64,000 nt of DNA, from positions 85,627 to 149,626 of the forward strand of contig NZ_MJIL01000088.1 in the NCBI RefSeq assembly GCF_001939735.1, given 5' to 3'. This document shows, piece after piece, positions 54,222 through 63,625 of this stretch (position 1 is the stretch's first letter; every line of letters starts with the position of its first letter). Below the pieces are notes generated by a model. That model searched no databases and was not told where the DNA came from. It saw only the letters and a program-made list of their open reading frames with translations. Both the position numbers and the translations under genes were made by a program. The DNA is from Photobacterium proteolyticum (lineage in GTDB: Bacteria > Pseudomonadota > Gammaproteobacteria > Enterobacterales > Vibrionaceae).

Positions 54222-57200
54222 TTAGGCTACAGAAGAAATATTGTTTACCTCTGTGTCTGAGGTTAGGGGATTCACACTTTCGAGCATATTTTCCAGATTC
54301 AGCATGTCTTCTTTTTCCTCGAATACATAATGCCCCGTCAATTGAATATGACCCCAGGCGACCGGCGAAATATTCGATAATAACTCGATTACGCTGTCAT
54401 TTTTCTGCTTCTCGAAACGCTCTACAAGACCCGACAACAGTGCCGAATTATAGTAGATAATGCAGTTGGCAATCAGGCGGGCACAATCATTCCATTGCTC
54501 AATCTGGTAATCACTCCCACCTCGTAACTGATCCCCGTTGAGGTTGCCTATTGCACGGCGGAGTTGATGGTAGGCTTCGCCACGGTTCAGCGCCTGCTGA
54601 ACAAACTGCCTCAAATCTTTTCTGTCAATATAGTCAAGCATGTAGAGGCACTTTATCAAGCGGTCATATTCACGCAGTGCAGCGAGAGTCCGGCTACCCC
54701 GCTTACTGTTTGACAGCTTTCGTATGATAACGTGCTGTTCCGTTGATTTACGGCTCAGAGAGCAGGCAATATGTTGGATCCGGCCCCATTCTTCTTTGAT
54801 TAGCTTTATTCGGATTGGTTTTTTAAGCCTAATATCAAGCTCTCCATCTATGTTTACCTCAAACAGGTTTTCAAAGGCATGCTTGAACTTGGCGTACCTG
54901 GGTGAAAACTGGTATCCAAAAATATCCAAGATAGCGAAATTCACATTATTGGTGCCGTGGTTGTCTGTAGCCAGTGACCTAGGCTGAATGTCACTGCTGT
55001 TGTTGTACAGTAAGTCAAACGCGTAGTGTCCTTCGTATTCATTGGCCGATATCACAATTGTATTCAAAGGCACATGATTTGACACCAGCGTCATAGCAGA
55101 AACCCCTTTGCCTTTCCGGAAATACTTTGCGGAGTACCTTGCTTTAAACGTATTAATACGACACGCATGTTTCTGTCCATCGATACTGCCAAACGGTGCC
55201 GATTCATTGATGGTGTAGTAGCGGAAAATGGGGAGTCTGGCGAGAGCATTCGAGATCAGATCATTAGCTGCCCCGGTTGTTTCCGGTCTGATGTAGCTGT
55301 CATTGACAGTCCGCAGAACACCGATACTTCTGTCTGACGAAGAGGCAAGGCGATGCAGGCCGTAGTTTGCACCATTTCCAAAGATGCAGGCAATAAGATC
55401 GTGACTTCTCGCTTCCGTGTTTCTTTTTCTTGATGAGAGACTCTCGAATGCATCAAGATACCCAGTTTTTTTGCTGACGTAGTTCATGATGTCAATGATC
55501 CCCATATGCTGAATTTGGCTGTATACGGGGTTGTCCAATGGCGTTTTCCAACGTCGGTTTGCCAAACTCCAGGCAAGACGGCTGGAACGGGGCTTAACAC
55601 GGACAAAATCATTAGCATCCGCGTTTATGTTAGCAGTTACCTTGCTCAGCTTTTCAACAAAGCTACTCTCAAGCTCTGCCAGGGTGTGCCCAATAGAATT
55701 GGAGAGCCGTTCAAGCCCTGTATTCTCTATCAGAGACGATTTTTCCTTTTCCCATAAGTCTACAGGGATAAGATCATCTTCAAGTCGTTTGTTACGCTCA
55801 CTTTCACTGACATACACGTTGCCACTCTCTATCATTCCTGCGATTTTACGATAAAGGTAATATTCAAACCTGATGGGATTGGTCTCTCCGTCAGCAACGA
55901 GGTGTTCCAAATCTTTATGCGTCACTAGCCTAAGATCCATCGACGTCAGTTTCCTATCGGCGCGTAGCTCTGTCCTTGCATTTGAAATTTGTGCATTTAG
56001 AGCTGGCTGGCCAGCCTCACATTCAATGTCGATAGCCAGAAACAATTTTCTCAGGCTACCTGCTGTCTTGCGTGACTGGCTGTCAGTGTATTGCCACTGG
56101 TAATCCGCCCGGTTAAAGCGGCCATCAACCAGATGGGAGCTGACCAGAAACATTTCTTCCTGGCTCATTGTGGAGAAGGCAATTTTTCGGATCTCCCCGA
56201 AAGTCATGTCGTCACTGATACTGTCGTCGGTAAAATATCTGAGGACATTTCCAGCAGATTTAAGCGTATCCTGAATAACGTCCAGCTCTTTGGCAACACG
56301 CGACTTGGCGGATTCTATCCGGGACTCGTGATGTTTTCTGACTAGGTAGTTAAAACTCGATACCAGCCGATCATTGGCTTCCCGGTAACGGTAGAAGATA
56401 TAGCAGGAAAGGTAGAGCAGCCCCTGCCACTTGGGATACCGTCGTAGCTGGAAGGTTGAGCCCGTCCGGACAAGAGAAGAGTAATAAATCATATTTCCAC
56501 GAGACAGACCGAGTTCAGCCAACAACTGTTTCACCTCCGGATAGACTGTACGAAGGAGTTGCATTGTGTTCAGTTCACTCTCCAATTCTGATGCACTGAA
56601 ATCTCGGGCTGTTCCTCTTAATCCTGACAGACCGCTTAATATCCCCTTGCCATTCAATATATGGCTGAGTTTTTCCTGGGTTATCGCAGACATTCTTTCT
56701 GACAATATCTGGGAGGTACGGTTCCTTTCTGCCGTCAAGGCCGACGTCACAAGATCCTGCAGAGTACTGTAGCCCGGCAGAGTGATGCGATTCTGACCGA
56801 GAAATGCTAGGCATTCATCAAGAATGTATTTCGGCTCCGTGCTAATAGTGGCCACATCGGCTAGCCGAAGGGACAGCCGACGGGTTTGTTCATGTTTCAG
56901 CGGGCGAAACCCTAGAACAGAGAGCATTTTTGACACCATACCAGCCCTTGCTCCCTTGGAGACAGTCCAATCCCACCTCGGTATGTCGAGTTTGAAGGCG
57001 TCGCAGATATAACGTGTATCTTCTTCTGCATCACACAACCGAAACCGGGGTATCACAGGTTTTGCCCTAAAATACCCGATAAGGAGGATCATATATATTT
57101 TGGTTTCTGTTTTTTGTAGCCCGTCGACAATGGTCAGCAGACTGTCATCTAAAGAGAAGTATTCCTCCCGCTCGATCTGGCTGAATACAGGTAATCGATA

Positions 57201-57260
57201 TAGTTCATCGATCTCTTCTTCCGTCAGGAGTTGTATCCGCTTACCCATACCGTTTGTCAT
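54222..57260 (-). CDS. tnpA: Tn3-family transposase TnpA
   Basis: 1012 residues, full length for the family. The N-terminal DUF4158 DNA-binding part recognises the terminal repeats. The C-terminal DDE part has Asp in SIDGQKHAC, Asp in LATDNHGTNN and Glu in NRGEAYHQLRRAIG, all intact. No stops or frameshifts are seen, so it is probably active or was so recently. ATG 57260 follows CAGCAGGT. It is divergent from the resolvase, with the res-like region between; replicative transposition makes cointegrates, which the resolvase then separates. Confidence 0.93.
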   Translation of the reverse strand: MTNGMGKRIQLLTEEEIDELYRLPVFSQIEREEYFSLDDSLLTIVDGLQKTETKIYMILLIGYFRAKPVIPRFRLCDAEEDTRYICDAFKLDIPRWDWTVSKGARAGMVSKMLSVLGFRPLKHEQTRRLSLRLADVATISTEPKYILDECLAFLGQNRITLPGYSTLQDLVTSALTAERNRTSQILSERMSAITQEKLSHILNGKGILSGLSGLRGTARDFSASELESELNTMQLLRTVYPEVKQLLAELGLSRGNMIYYSSLVRTGSTFQLRRYPKWQGLLYLSCYIFYRYREANDRLVSSFNYLVRKHHESRIESAKSRVAKELDVIQDTLKSAGNVLRYFTDDSISDDMTFGEIRKIAFSTMSQEEMFLVSSHLVDGRFNRADYQWQYTDSQSRKTAGSLRKLFLAIDIECEAGQPALNAQISNARTELRADRKLTSMDLRLVTHKDLEHLVADGETNPIRFEYYLYRKIAGMIESGNVYVSESERNKRLEDDLIPVDLWEKEKSSLIENTGLERLSNSIGHTLAELESSFVEKLSKVTANINADANDFVRVKPRSSRLAWSLANRRWKTPLDNPVYSQIQHMGIIDIMNYVSKKTGYLDAFESLSSRKRNTEARSHDLIACIFGNGANYGLHRLASSSDRSIGVLRTVNDSYIRPETTGAANDLISNALARLPIFRYYTINESAPFGSIDGQKHACRINTFKARYSAKYFRKGKGVSAMTLVSNHVPLNTIVISANEYEGHYAFDLLYNNSSDIQPRSLATDNHGTNNVNFAILDIFGYQFSPRYAKFKHAFENLFEVNIDGELDIRLKKPIRIKLIKEEWGRIQHIACSLSRKSTEQHVIIRKLSNSKRGSRTLAALREYDRLIKCLYMLDYIDRKDLRQFVQQALNRGEAYHQLRRAIGNLNGDQLRGGSDYQIEQWNDCARLIANCIIYYNSALLSGLVERFEKQKNDSVIELLSNISPVAWGHIQLTGHYVFEEKEDMLNLENMLESVNPLTSDTEVNNISSVA

Positions 57261-57347
57261 GTATACCTGCTGCCCTTAATTTCTTAGTGCTTTCTGGTTC
57301 TGGGTGGTAAATGTCTGGAGTAAAAATATTTTGCCTATTGAATATCT

Positions 57348-57470
57348 GCCAAGTAAATAAAACGAGGGTTTTATTTACTTGGCGAAGCGTAGGTCAATAA
57401 TGACCATACTTCGGGAATAAGGCAGTAAACATACTCAGTAAAGAAAACAATGTTAAAATACTCCTGAGTA
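57348..57470. promoter_or_regulatory. res-like region with two inverted repeats
   Basis: Between tnpA and the resolvase is a perfect palindrome with 16-base arms (57348-57363 and 57368-57383, start GCCAAGTAAATAAAAC, centre GAGG). A second inverted repeat, TACTCAG/CTGAGTA, lies at 57432-57438 and 57464-57470. These are the likely resolvase binding subsites and operators for both genes. Confidence 0.6.
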
Positions 57471-57503
57471 TAACGACTAAATTAACCTTTTCTAAGGAAA
57501 GCC

Positions 57504-58064
57504 ATGCTGATCGGTTATGCACGCGTCTCAACAGACGATCAAAATCTAGCTTTGCAAAAGGATGCCCTTAATCAGATCGGATGTGAGAAACTATTTGAAG
57601 ATCACATCAGTGGTGCAAAATCGGAGCGTCCGGGTCTGGAACAGGCGCTGCAGTATGTGCGGAAAGGTGACATCATCGTCGTGTGGCGATTGGATCGTCT
57701 CAGCCGATCTTTGAAAGATCTCATCGAAATGGTGACGAGCCTAGAATCCCGAGGCATTGGCTTGAAAAGCCTTCAGGAGTCTATCGATACCTCGACAAGT
57801 TCCGGCAAGTTGATATTTCATTTATTTGGAGCTTTGGCAGAATTCGAGCGCAACCTTATTAGGGAAAGAACTCAGGCAGGGCTTCAAGCAGCAAGAGTTA
57901 GGGGGCGTAAAGGTGGCCGTCCCAAAGCACTCACCACAGACAAGCAGGCTTTGGCTGTAAAACTCTATGGCGAGAAAGAACACACAGTGGGGCAGATTTG
58001 CGAAATGATGGGTATCTCAAAACCGACACTCTACAAATATATCGAGTCGGCCAAAGGCAAATGA
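57504..58064 (+). CDS. tnpR: Serine recombinase / resolvase TnpR
   Basis: 186 residues. The catalytic domain begins MLIGYARVSTDDQNLALQKDALNQIGC, with the nucleophile Ser in RVST, and has the conserved WRLDRLSRSLKDL and GALAEFERNLIRERT motifs. A C-terminal helix-turn-helix of Hin/resolvase type follows (TVGQICEMMGISKPTLYKYIE). It resolves Tn3 cointegrates at res. GGAAAG precedes the ATG. Full length and intact. Confidence 0.92.
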   Translation: MLIGYARVSTDDQNLALQKDALNQIGCEKLFEDHISGAKSERPGLEQALQYVRKGDIIVVWRLDRLSRSLKDLIEMVTSLESRGIGLKSLQESIDTSTSSGKLIFHLFGALAEFERNLIRERTQAGLQAARVRGRKGGRPKALTTDKQALAVKLYGEKEHTVGQICEMMGISKPTLYKYIESAKGK

Positions 58065-58133
58065 TCGAAGCTGGCATCTTGCCCCAGATATCGCACACAG
58101 AGCAAACTGTTTGTCGGCCAGCTGGTATCGTAA

Positions 58134-58264
58134 CTCAAAATTGGACATAAACGTGCCGGTAGTTTTGCTAAATTAGCTACTGATGAATTAGTACAAGTAT
58201 CCCAAAAACAGCGACCACCGTTTTCTATCGGTGGTCGATTTGCACGGAAACGGACAATTTTGAG
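58134..58264. mobile_element. 131-bp MITE-like element
   Basis: Ends are 23-base imperfect inverted repeats with the same layout on both sides: CTCAAAATTG, 8 variable bases, CGTGC (58134-58156), and its mirror (58242-58264). Near the right end is a perfect 9-base hairpin, CGACCACCG/CGGTGGTCG (58212-58237). There is no gene inside. The rest of the gap 58065-58512 is AT-rich and empty as far as I can see. It may be a miniature mobile element or a paired recombinase site. Confidence 0.5.
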
Positions 58265-58512
58265 CAATGCGCAACACGATAGTGGTGACTGTCACTGTAC
58301 GAAATAATTATAAACATACAAAACTATCACACACTTAAAAGTTAAAATAGTTCTATCTCTTAGTTGACCGCCTAACTCACAATAATTAAAAATCAAAGAA
58401 AAGACAGGACCTAAGATGGAACTTTAGAAAGGCCCGTTGCTTAAGTTCCTGCCGATGAGATAGCTTATTAGTAGCTTAATCGAACTATAATAAACAATAT
58501 AATTCAAAACAC

Positions 58513-59223
58513 TTATAGGAGTCTAAATGAAAAACGACGGTTTTTCTTTCCATGACTTTTTATCTTGAAGCATTCAATTTTACCTATATTTCTTGTTGAA
58601 TTCACATGTGTTCCGCAGCAAGGTTGAGAATCAATAGAGTCAATTGTGATTATTCTTAGATTAGATTCAGCAGGACACCCGATAACGGAGTTATATAATT
58701 TTGAATTCCTGTATTCGCTGGCACTCATATTTCTTGAACTAACATTCAGGTCAAAACTCACACATTCTTCAATATATCGATTAATATCCTCCTTTGTAAT
58801 AGTTAACTCAGGTAGATTGAAGTCAATTTTGCACTCATTACCGAATATTCTACACCCGGTAACAGGGGCTTTTATAAACGAAGTAACTAAATGCAATGTA
58901 GTGTGCATTTTTTCATGATTAGATCTTAATTCTTCATCGATTGAAAGCGAAACTTTATGTCCAACGAAATTGACCATTATAGGCTCTGATACTTTATGGA
59001 GTATTTCTGATCCGTCATCAGAATAAAAGACTTCAACTATCCCCAAGGTTTCTCCAGTAGGCAAGGTTAGAATACCTTGGTCGCTAGATTGACCTCCACT
59101 CCTTGGGTAAAAGTATGTTTCTGAAAACGTTACGATATTCTGTGATATTGAAGTAACCGTTGCATTAAATTCTAGAATATCTTGGTTATCGATGTACAAC
59201 GGTTGATTAGGCATATTCAACAT
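58513..59223 (-). CDS. AlaX-type tRNA editing protein
   Basis: 236 residues, related to the editing half of alanyl-tRNA synthetase. An N-terminal barrel has FYPRSGGQSSDQG. The zinc site comes from HTTLH (HxxxH, near residue 107) and CCGTH near residue 211, the CxxxH motif. Such free-standing proteins hydrolyse Ser- or Gly-tRNA(Ala) or other mischarged tRNAs. AlaX genes are usually solitary; here it closes an operon of cysteine-type enzymes. It overlaps the previous gene by 17 bases and has AAGGA before ATG 59223. AT-rich like the whole cluster. The actual tRNA substrate is unknown. Confidence 0.88.
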   Translation of the reverse strand: MLNMPNQPLYIDNQDILEFNATVTSISQNIVTFSETYFYPRSGGQSSDQGILTLPTGETLGIVEVFYSDDGSEILHKVSEPIMVNFVGHKVSLSIDEELRSNHEKMHTTLHLVTSFIKAPVTGCRIFGNECKIDFNLPELTITKEDINRYIEECVSFDLNVSSRNMSASEYRNSKLYNSVIGCPAESNLRIITIDSIDSQPCCGTHVNSTRNIGKIECFKIKSHGKKNRRFSFRLL

Positions 59224-60229
59224 ATTGATCCTTAATTGATGGCTGTTTTGACTTCAAAAGGTTATACAGGCCATAAATATTTAGCATATAAAGACTAGCT
59301 TGGGTTCCATTGGATGTATCTGAACCGGTTATAAACATATTAGGTTTTCGATGAAAAGCGATATTTATTGATTCATCAAATGTAATATCAACTTTATGAA
59401 CACCTTCTTCATCAGTGTTTTGTATATAACATTCTATACATTCAATAACTTCGTTGTTCATATCAATAAAATGACAACTCTCTAAGTTAAATCCTTTTGA
59501 ATATACTATCAACTCATTCATGTGGTTAACAATCGCTGATGCGTGAAAGGGCTTAATGCTCTCCTTGGAGTTAATAACTTGAACTTGATTGCTTACGCGA
59601 ACAATAGAATTACTATTGATGTCTGACGTAATCACAGAATATGGAGAAATGATTACATTATCTCCGATATTTATTGGTCCTAGTATCCGAGTATATGCAC
59701 CGACTTCAACATTATTTCCAATTGATGGGTGACGTTGACGACGTTCATTACTTGCTATGCCTCGAGCCCCTATAATGGTTCCTCCAAGAATATAGCAATT
59801 ATCACCAATAATTGATGTTTCACCAATTGTAATTCCATACGAGTGATCTAACACCAAGCTATGTCCAATTCTTGCTCTGGGATGAATATCTATTCCAAAC
59901 CTTTGCCTTGAGATTTCAGTCAGCTTAAAAGCTGCTTCAACATAGATTTGATGATCTTCATCCATGTTAATAAGCATGTGAGATAAACGATATATAACAA
60001 TAGCGGAAAATGCTGATGAAGTGTTGACTAACATTTTAAGCATACCATTTGATGCAGGGTCTTTTGACTCTATAGCCGCAAGATCCAAAAGAAGCTCATC
60101 GAGAACAGAAAACCATTTTTGAGTATGATAAAAGTCATAAACCTTCTTGAATCTAAAACCACAGAGATGCTCGCCAATTAAGTTATGCACTTTTCTAATT
60201 AAAAGCTCTCGCAAATCATCGTTGTTCAT
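59207..60229 (-). CDS. Serine acetyltransferase-like protein with C-terminal extension
   Basis: 340 residues. Residues 1-120 are the helical SAT N-terminal part. The beta-helix region has DIHPRARIGHSLVLDHSYGITIGETSIIGDNCYILGGTIIGA, keeping the catalytic Asp-His of CysE. This class makes O-acetylserine from serine and acetyl-CoA. After about residue 230 come some 110 residues that ordinary SATs lack and that I cannot assign. ATG 60229 overlaps the end of the cysteine synthase frame (TAATG) and has GGAG upstream, so it is coupled to it. It may acylate a serine analogue. Confidence 0.85.
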   Translation of the reverse strand: MNNDDLRELLIRKVHNLIGEHLCGFRFKKVYDFYHTQKWFSVLDELLLDLAAIESKDPASNGMLKMLVNTSSAFSAIVIYRLSHMLINMDEDHQIYVEAAFKLTEISRQRFGIDIHPRARIGHSLVLDHSYGITIGETSIIGDNCYILGGTIIGARGIASNERRQRHPSIGNNVEVGAYTRILGPINIGDNVIISPYSVITSDINSNSIVRVSNQVQVINSKESIKPFHASAIVNHMNELIVYSKGFNLESCHFIDMNNEVIECIECYIQNTDEEGVHKVDITFDESINIAFHRKPNMFITGSDTSNGTQASLYMLNIYGLYNLLKSKQPSIKDQYVEYA

Positions 60230-61155
60230 TATCCACTCCATGAAATATCATCAATATAAGAGTCAACATTATCATAACAGAATGTAAGAATGTTTTTTCC
60301 CCTAACATCTTCTATCCCAGCTAACTTTTTTATACCTGCAATATTCGCCGCTGTAGATAAACCTATAGACAGAGATTCTTTTCGCGCCAAATTTACAATT
60401 TCGTTTACACAATCGTTATAAACTACGTGAATTTATTTATCTATGACTTGGGTGTTTAGTGTTTCTGGTATTAAGCCAACTGAAAGCCCCTGAATTTGAT
60501 GGAATACATGTTTATCTTCAAGCAGTGAACACCCTTCCGGCTCAATGGCAACAACTTTCGCTTCTGGAAACCTAGACTTTAGTTCCTCGCCAACACCTGA
60601 AATATGACCTCCAGAACCAATACCCGCCACCATAAAATCGACACTATTTGCTCCAATCTGGGAGAATATCTCCTGACTTGTGTTAGACTTATGAGCGCCG
60701 GGATTAGCAGAGTTCCTTTGCTGATTGAGCCAAACGAAATCTGGATTCTGTGATTGAATTTCCTGAGTTAAATCACCATGAGAGTTATTCCCTAAACTAC
60801 TGTCAGATTGAATCACTTTCGCACCGAACATCCTTAATAGCTTCATTTTGCGAGGCGAGTAGTTATCAGGGATGACTAGGATCACTTTATAACCTTTTAA
60901 ATTGGCAGCCATAAGTAAACCTAGTCCAGTATTGCCTCCCGTCCCTTCGATAAGGGTTTGACCAGAACCCGGTATTAAGATGCCTTTCGATTCTGCATCT
61001 TCTATCATGTTTAGTGCGATTCTAGCTTTGTGGCTTCCACCTGGATTGAATGACTCCATTTTCATGAAAACATTGCAGTCAAATTCATCAGACAACGATT
61101 GAACCCTAACTATTGGTGTATTTCCTATTTGTTCTAAAATATTATTTGAAATCAT
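60229..61155 (-). pseudogene. Cysteine synthase-like PLP enzyme interrupted by an in-frame TAA
   Basis: Fold-type II PLP enzyme (O-acetylserine sulfhydrylase family) that would join O-acetylserine or a similar substrate to a nucleophile. The PLP Lys is in PGGSHKARIAL, the substrate loop in EGTGGNTGLG, and the phosphate loop in GIGSGGHISG. The first 240 codons end IPETLNTQVIDK and then TAA (60433-60435). The same frame continues IHVVYNDCVNEIVNLARKESLSIGLSTAANIAGIKKL to 60229, which is the normal end of the family (about 308 positions). The rest overlaps the next start codon, so the gene ended there originally. A point nonsense change is likeliest. Confidence 0.85.
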
Positions 61156-61190
61156 TTCCTGCCTCGAATGACAACTGACGTTGATAATTA

Positions 61191-62126
61191 TTATTTATCT
61201 GATGTATGATATTTTGTATATGAAATCCCAATCAACATTAGCAGCACAAGCATCATAAATGTACTATTTACACTCTCACCGGCAAATGTTGAACCAATAT
61301 ATATTGCAACTACAGGAAATATAACAAACACATAAGATAATATTGTTGGATTTATTCTTTTAAGTAAGTAAAAGTAAGCTAGGAATCCACCCACAGAGGC
61401 GACCAAACCTAGATAGAATAATCCAAAAATACTTTGCAAACTGAAATCTGAAACACTCCACCCTTCTACGAAATAACCTAGAGTAGTCATTCCAATTCCG
61501 GCCAACCCAATAGGTAAAGTGTTAAAGGTCAACACGCTAACATTCTGACCATGTTTTCTTGTTAGGACATAACACAATCCATGTAGTGCTGCAGCTCCTG
61601 CAACAAAAATAATCCCTGTGTAGTTATTGAAATCAATATCCATCCCTTGATTTATTATAATTAACAGTAAAGACGAAAACCCTATAAATATCCCTAAAAT
61701 TTGCTGTTTATTACATTTCTCTTTATTAAAGATAGCAGAGAAAATAATAATAAATACTGGCATTGTACTAAACAACAATGAAATCAGACCTGAGCTAACA
61801 TGTGTCGATGCATACCCAATCAAGAAATATGGAAGCGAAAAGTAAAACATTGTAATAAACCAGAAAAACTTCATTTTTCCTTTAGGATATAAAATAGGTT
61901 CTTTTTTACTTATAGCGATGAGGTAAAAGAAAGGAAAAGCTATAACAAATCGCATCCCGGATGCAGTTAGAGGTGGGATTGATAAAGTGGCGTATTTAAT
62001 TCCAATCCAAGTAGTCCCCCAACAGACACAGACAATTGCATAAAGAATAAAATATATTAAATTCTGTTTTTTTATTGCCGGGACGACAAGTTTACCGGAA
62101 GACTTTTTCACTACTATTTCTGACAT
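61191..62126 (-). CDS. EamA/DMT-family exporter
   Basis: 311 residues with ten membrane segments in two EamA repeats (start CVCWGTTWIGIKYATLSIPPLTASGMRFVIAFPFF, second half TRKHGQNVSVLTFNTLPIGLAGIG). Members export amino acids and metabolites; E. coli EamA (YdeD) exports O-acetylserine and cysteine. Here it is the first gene of the minus-strand operon, 35 bases before the cysteine synthase gene, so export of the pathway product is a good guess. Its promoter lies in the 110-base gap shared with the MocR gene. Confidence 0.88.
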   Translation of the reverse strand: MSEIVVKKSSGKLVVPAIKKQNLIYFILYAIVCVCWGTTWIGIKYATLSIPPLTASGMRFVIAFPFFYLIAISKKEPILYPKGKMKFFWFITMFYFSLPYFLIGYASTHVSSGLISLLFSTMPVFIIIFSAIFNKEKCNKQQILGIFIGFSSLLLIIINQGMDIDFNNYTGIIFVAGAAALHGLCYVLTRKHGQNVSVLTFNTLPIGLAGIGMTTLGYFVEGWSVSDFSLQSIFGLFYLGLVASVGGFLAYFYLLKRINPTILSYVFVIFPVVAIYIGSTFAGESVNSTFMMLVLLMLIGISYTKYHTSDK

Positions 62127-62236
62127 ATTATGTAACCTAGCGTTGTGATAAGATGAGCTTTGGTATGAGCGTGTCGGGTGTCAATAAACACTCCTTCTGA
62201 GCACTTAGTATTTTTATGTAAAAGGTTTTGGTCAAT

Positions 62237-63625
62237 ATGGGAAATGATATAATATCAATTTTGATTAAAGAGCTATCATCTACATTCGATCCAAAGTACA
62301 GAATAATATATAAGTGCATTTCCCGATTAATTAGAGAAAATGTACTTATTCCGGGGAGTAAGTTACTACCGCATAGACAGTTGGCCATGAAGATAAATGT
62401 GACAAGCGTCACGGTTTCAAAGGCATACAAGGAGCTTGAAAAGGAAGGACTAATCATTGGAATTGTCGGAAAGGGAACCTTTGTGAATGACGGCAAACTC
62501 TTGAACGATGGGGAAGGTGAGTTTAAAAATTACCATCGAAACCTTACCTCTATCGACCTTTCAAAGAGTTCAAGCATACATACTGTCGAGGTACTAAATT
62601 CAATAGCTAAGGTAAAGGACGAAGTAAACCTTGCAACGATGTTCGATAACTACTTAGGAGAATATGGGCCAGAGTTAGGTTTTATTGAACACAGACAATC
62701 AGGATTGAACTGGTTGTCACATAGTGGAGTAAAGGGGAGTGTTAGTCAGATTGCATGTACAAATGGTGCTCAACATGCTCTTTTATGCAGTATGTTAATG
62801 GCTACGAACTCGGGCGATACCATTGTTACAGATGACTTCACCTACCCTGGCTTAATTCAAATTAGCAAACAACTAGGTCGCAAGGTTGTGGGCATTTCCT
62901 CTGATGAATTCGGGATGAAACCTAGCGAACTCAGCGATTTTTGTAGTTGTAACTCTTGTTCTACTATATATCTTTGTCCTCAAATTCAAAATCCTACTGG
63001 TTTGATAATGCCCGAGTTCCGCAGAAAAGAGATTGTTGATGTTTGTAGGGAACATAACATAGTAATTATCGAGGATTCAGTTTTCGGCATATTATCAGAA
63101 ACAGACATTCAACCAATACAAATGATTGCACCTGAAAGGACAATGTTGATTACCAGTTTAAGTAAAATTTTCATGCCTGGTTTAAGGGTTGGTTATCTTT
63201 ATTTTCCTGAAACATTCACTAAGAAAGCCACTGATCTGCTACGTGATACTTGTTGGATGGCATCACCAGTTAACCACCAAGTAGCATCCATACTTATCAA
63301 TAGTGGCAGGGCTTTTGAGATTTTAAAAATTCAGAAAAATGAAATTTTAAGGAGAAAACAAATAGTTGAGGGCTCTTTGAATAAAATCAATTACACAACT
63401 AGCAAATATAGTCCTCATTATTACCTACAATTGCCAGAAAATAAAAAAGCTTCAGTTATAGTTGAAAACTTAAAAAACTTTGGTGTATTTGCTCTTACCT
63501 GTGCTTCATTTTCTGTATCAAAGAAGAATAAAGACCGATTCATTCGAGTCAGTATTAGTGGCCATAATGACGATAGGGACCTTCTATTCGCCTTTGAAAA
63601 ATTAAAAACTGCAATATTAAGTTAA
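62237..63625 (+). CDS. MocR-type regulator (GntR HTH plus PLP aminotransferase domain)
   Basis: 463 residues. A GntR winged helix (LIRENVLIPGSKLLPHRQLAMKINVTSVTVSKAYKELEKEGLI) is joined to a fold-type I aminotransferase domain (about 115-460) with the PLP Lys in ITSLSKIFMPGLRVGY and LCPQIQNPTG. Such proteins sense amines or amino acids through PLP and control divergent genes. It is divergent from the EamA operon across 110 bases, so it is probably its regulator. ATG 62237 is preferred over TTG 62228. Strongly AT-rich codon use, like the operon, points to joint transfer. Confidence 0.9.
   Translation: MGNDIISILIKELSSTFDPKYRIIYKCISRLIRENVLIPGSKLLPHRQLAMKINVTSVTVSKAYKELEKEGLIIGIVGKGTFVNDGKLLNDGEGEFKNYHRNLTSIDLSKSSSIHTVEVLNSIAKVKDEVNLATMFDNYLGEYGPELGFIEHRQSGLNWLSHSGVKGSVSQIACTNGAQHALLCSMLMATNSGDTIVTDDFTYPGLIQISKQLGRKVVGISSDEFGMKPSELSDFCSCNSCSTIYLCPQIQNPTGLIMPEFRRKEIVDVCREHNIVIIEDSVFGILSETDIQPIQMIAPERTMLITSLSKIFMPGLRVGYLYFPETFTKKATDLLRDTCWMASPVNHQVASILINSGRAFEILKIQKNEILRRKQIVEGSLNKINYTTSKYSPHYYLQLPENKKASVIVENLKNFGVFALTCASFSVSKKNKDRFIRVSISGHNDDRDLLFAFEKLKTAILS

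Larger units (their letters stand above)
54171..58064. mobile_element. Tn3-family transposon core (tnpA, res region, tnpR)
   Basis: Left terminal repeat, minus-strand transposase, a res-like region and a plus-strand serine resolvase form a standard Tn3-family module. The right boundary is unknown. It may lie soon after the resolvase, or the AT-rich genes that follow may be passengers and the right end may lie past 64000. Confidence 0.75.
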
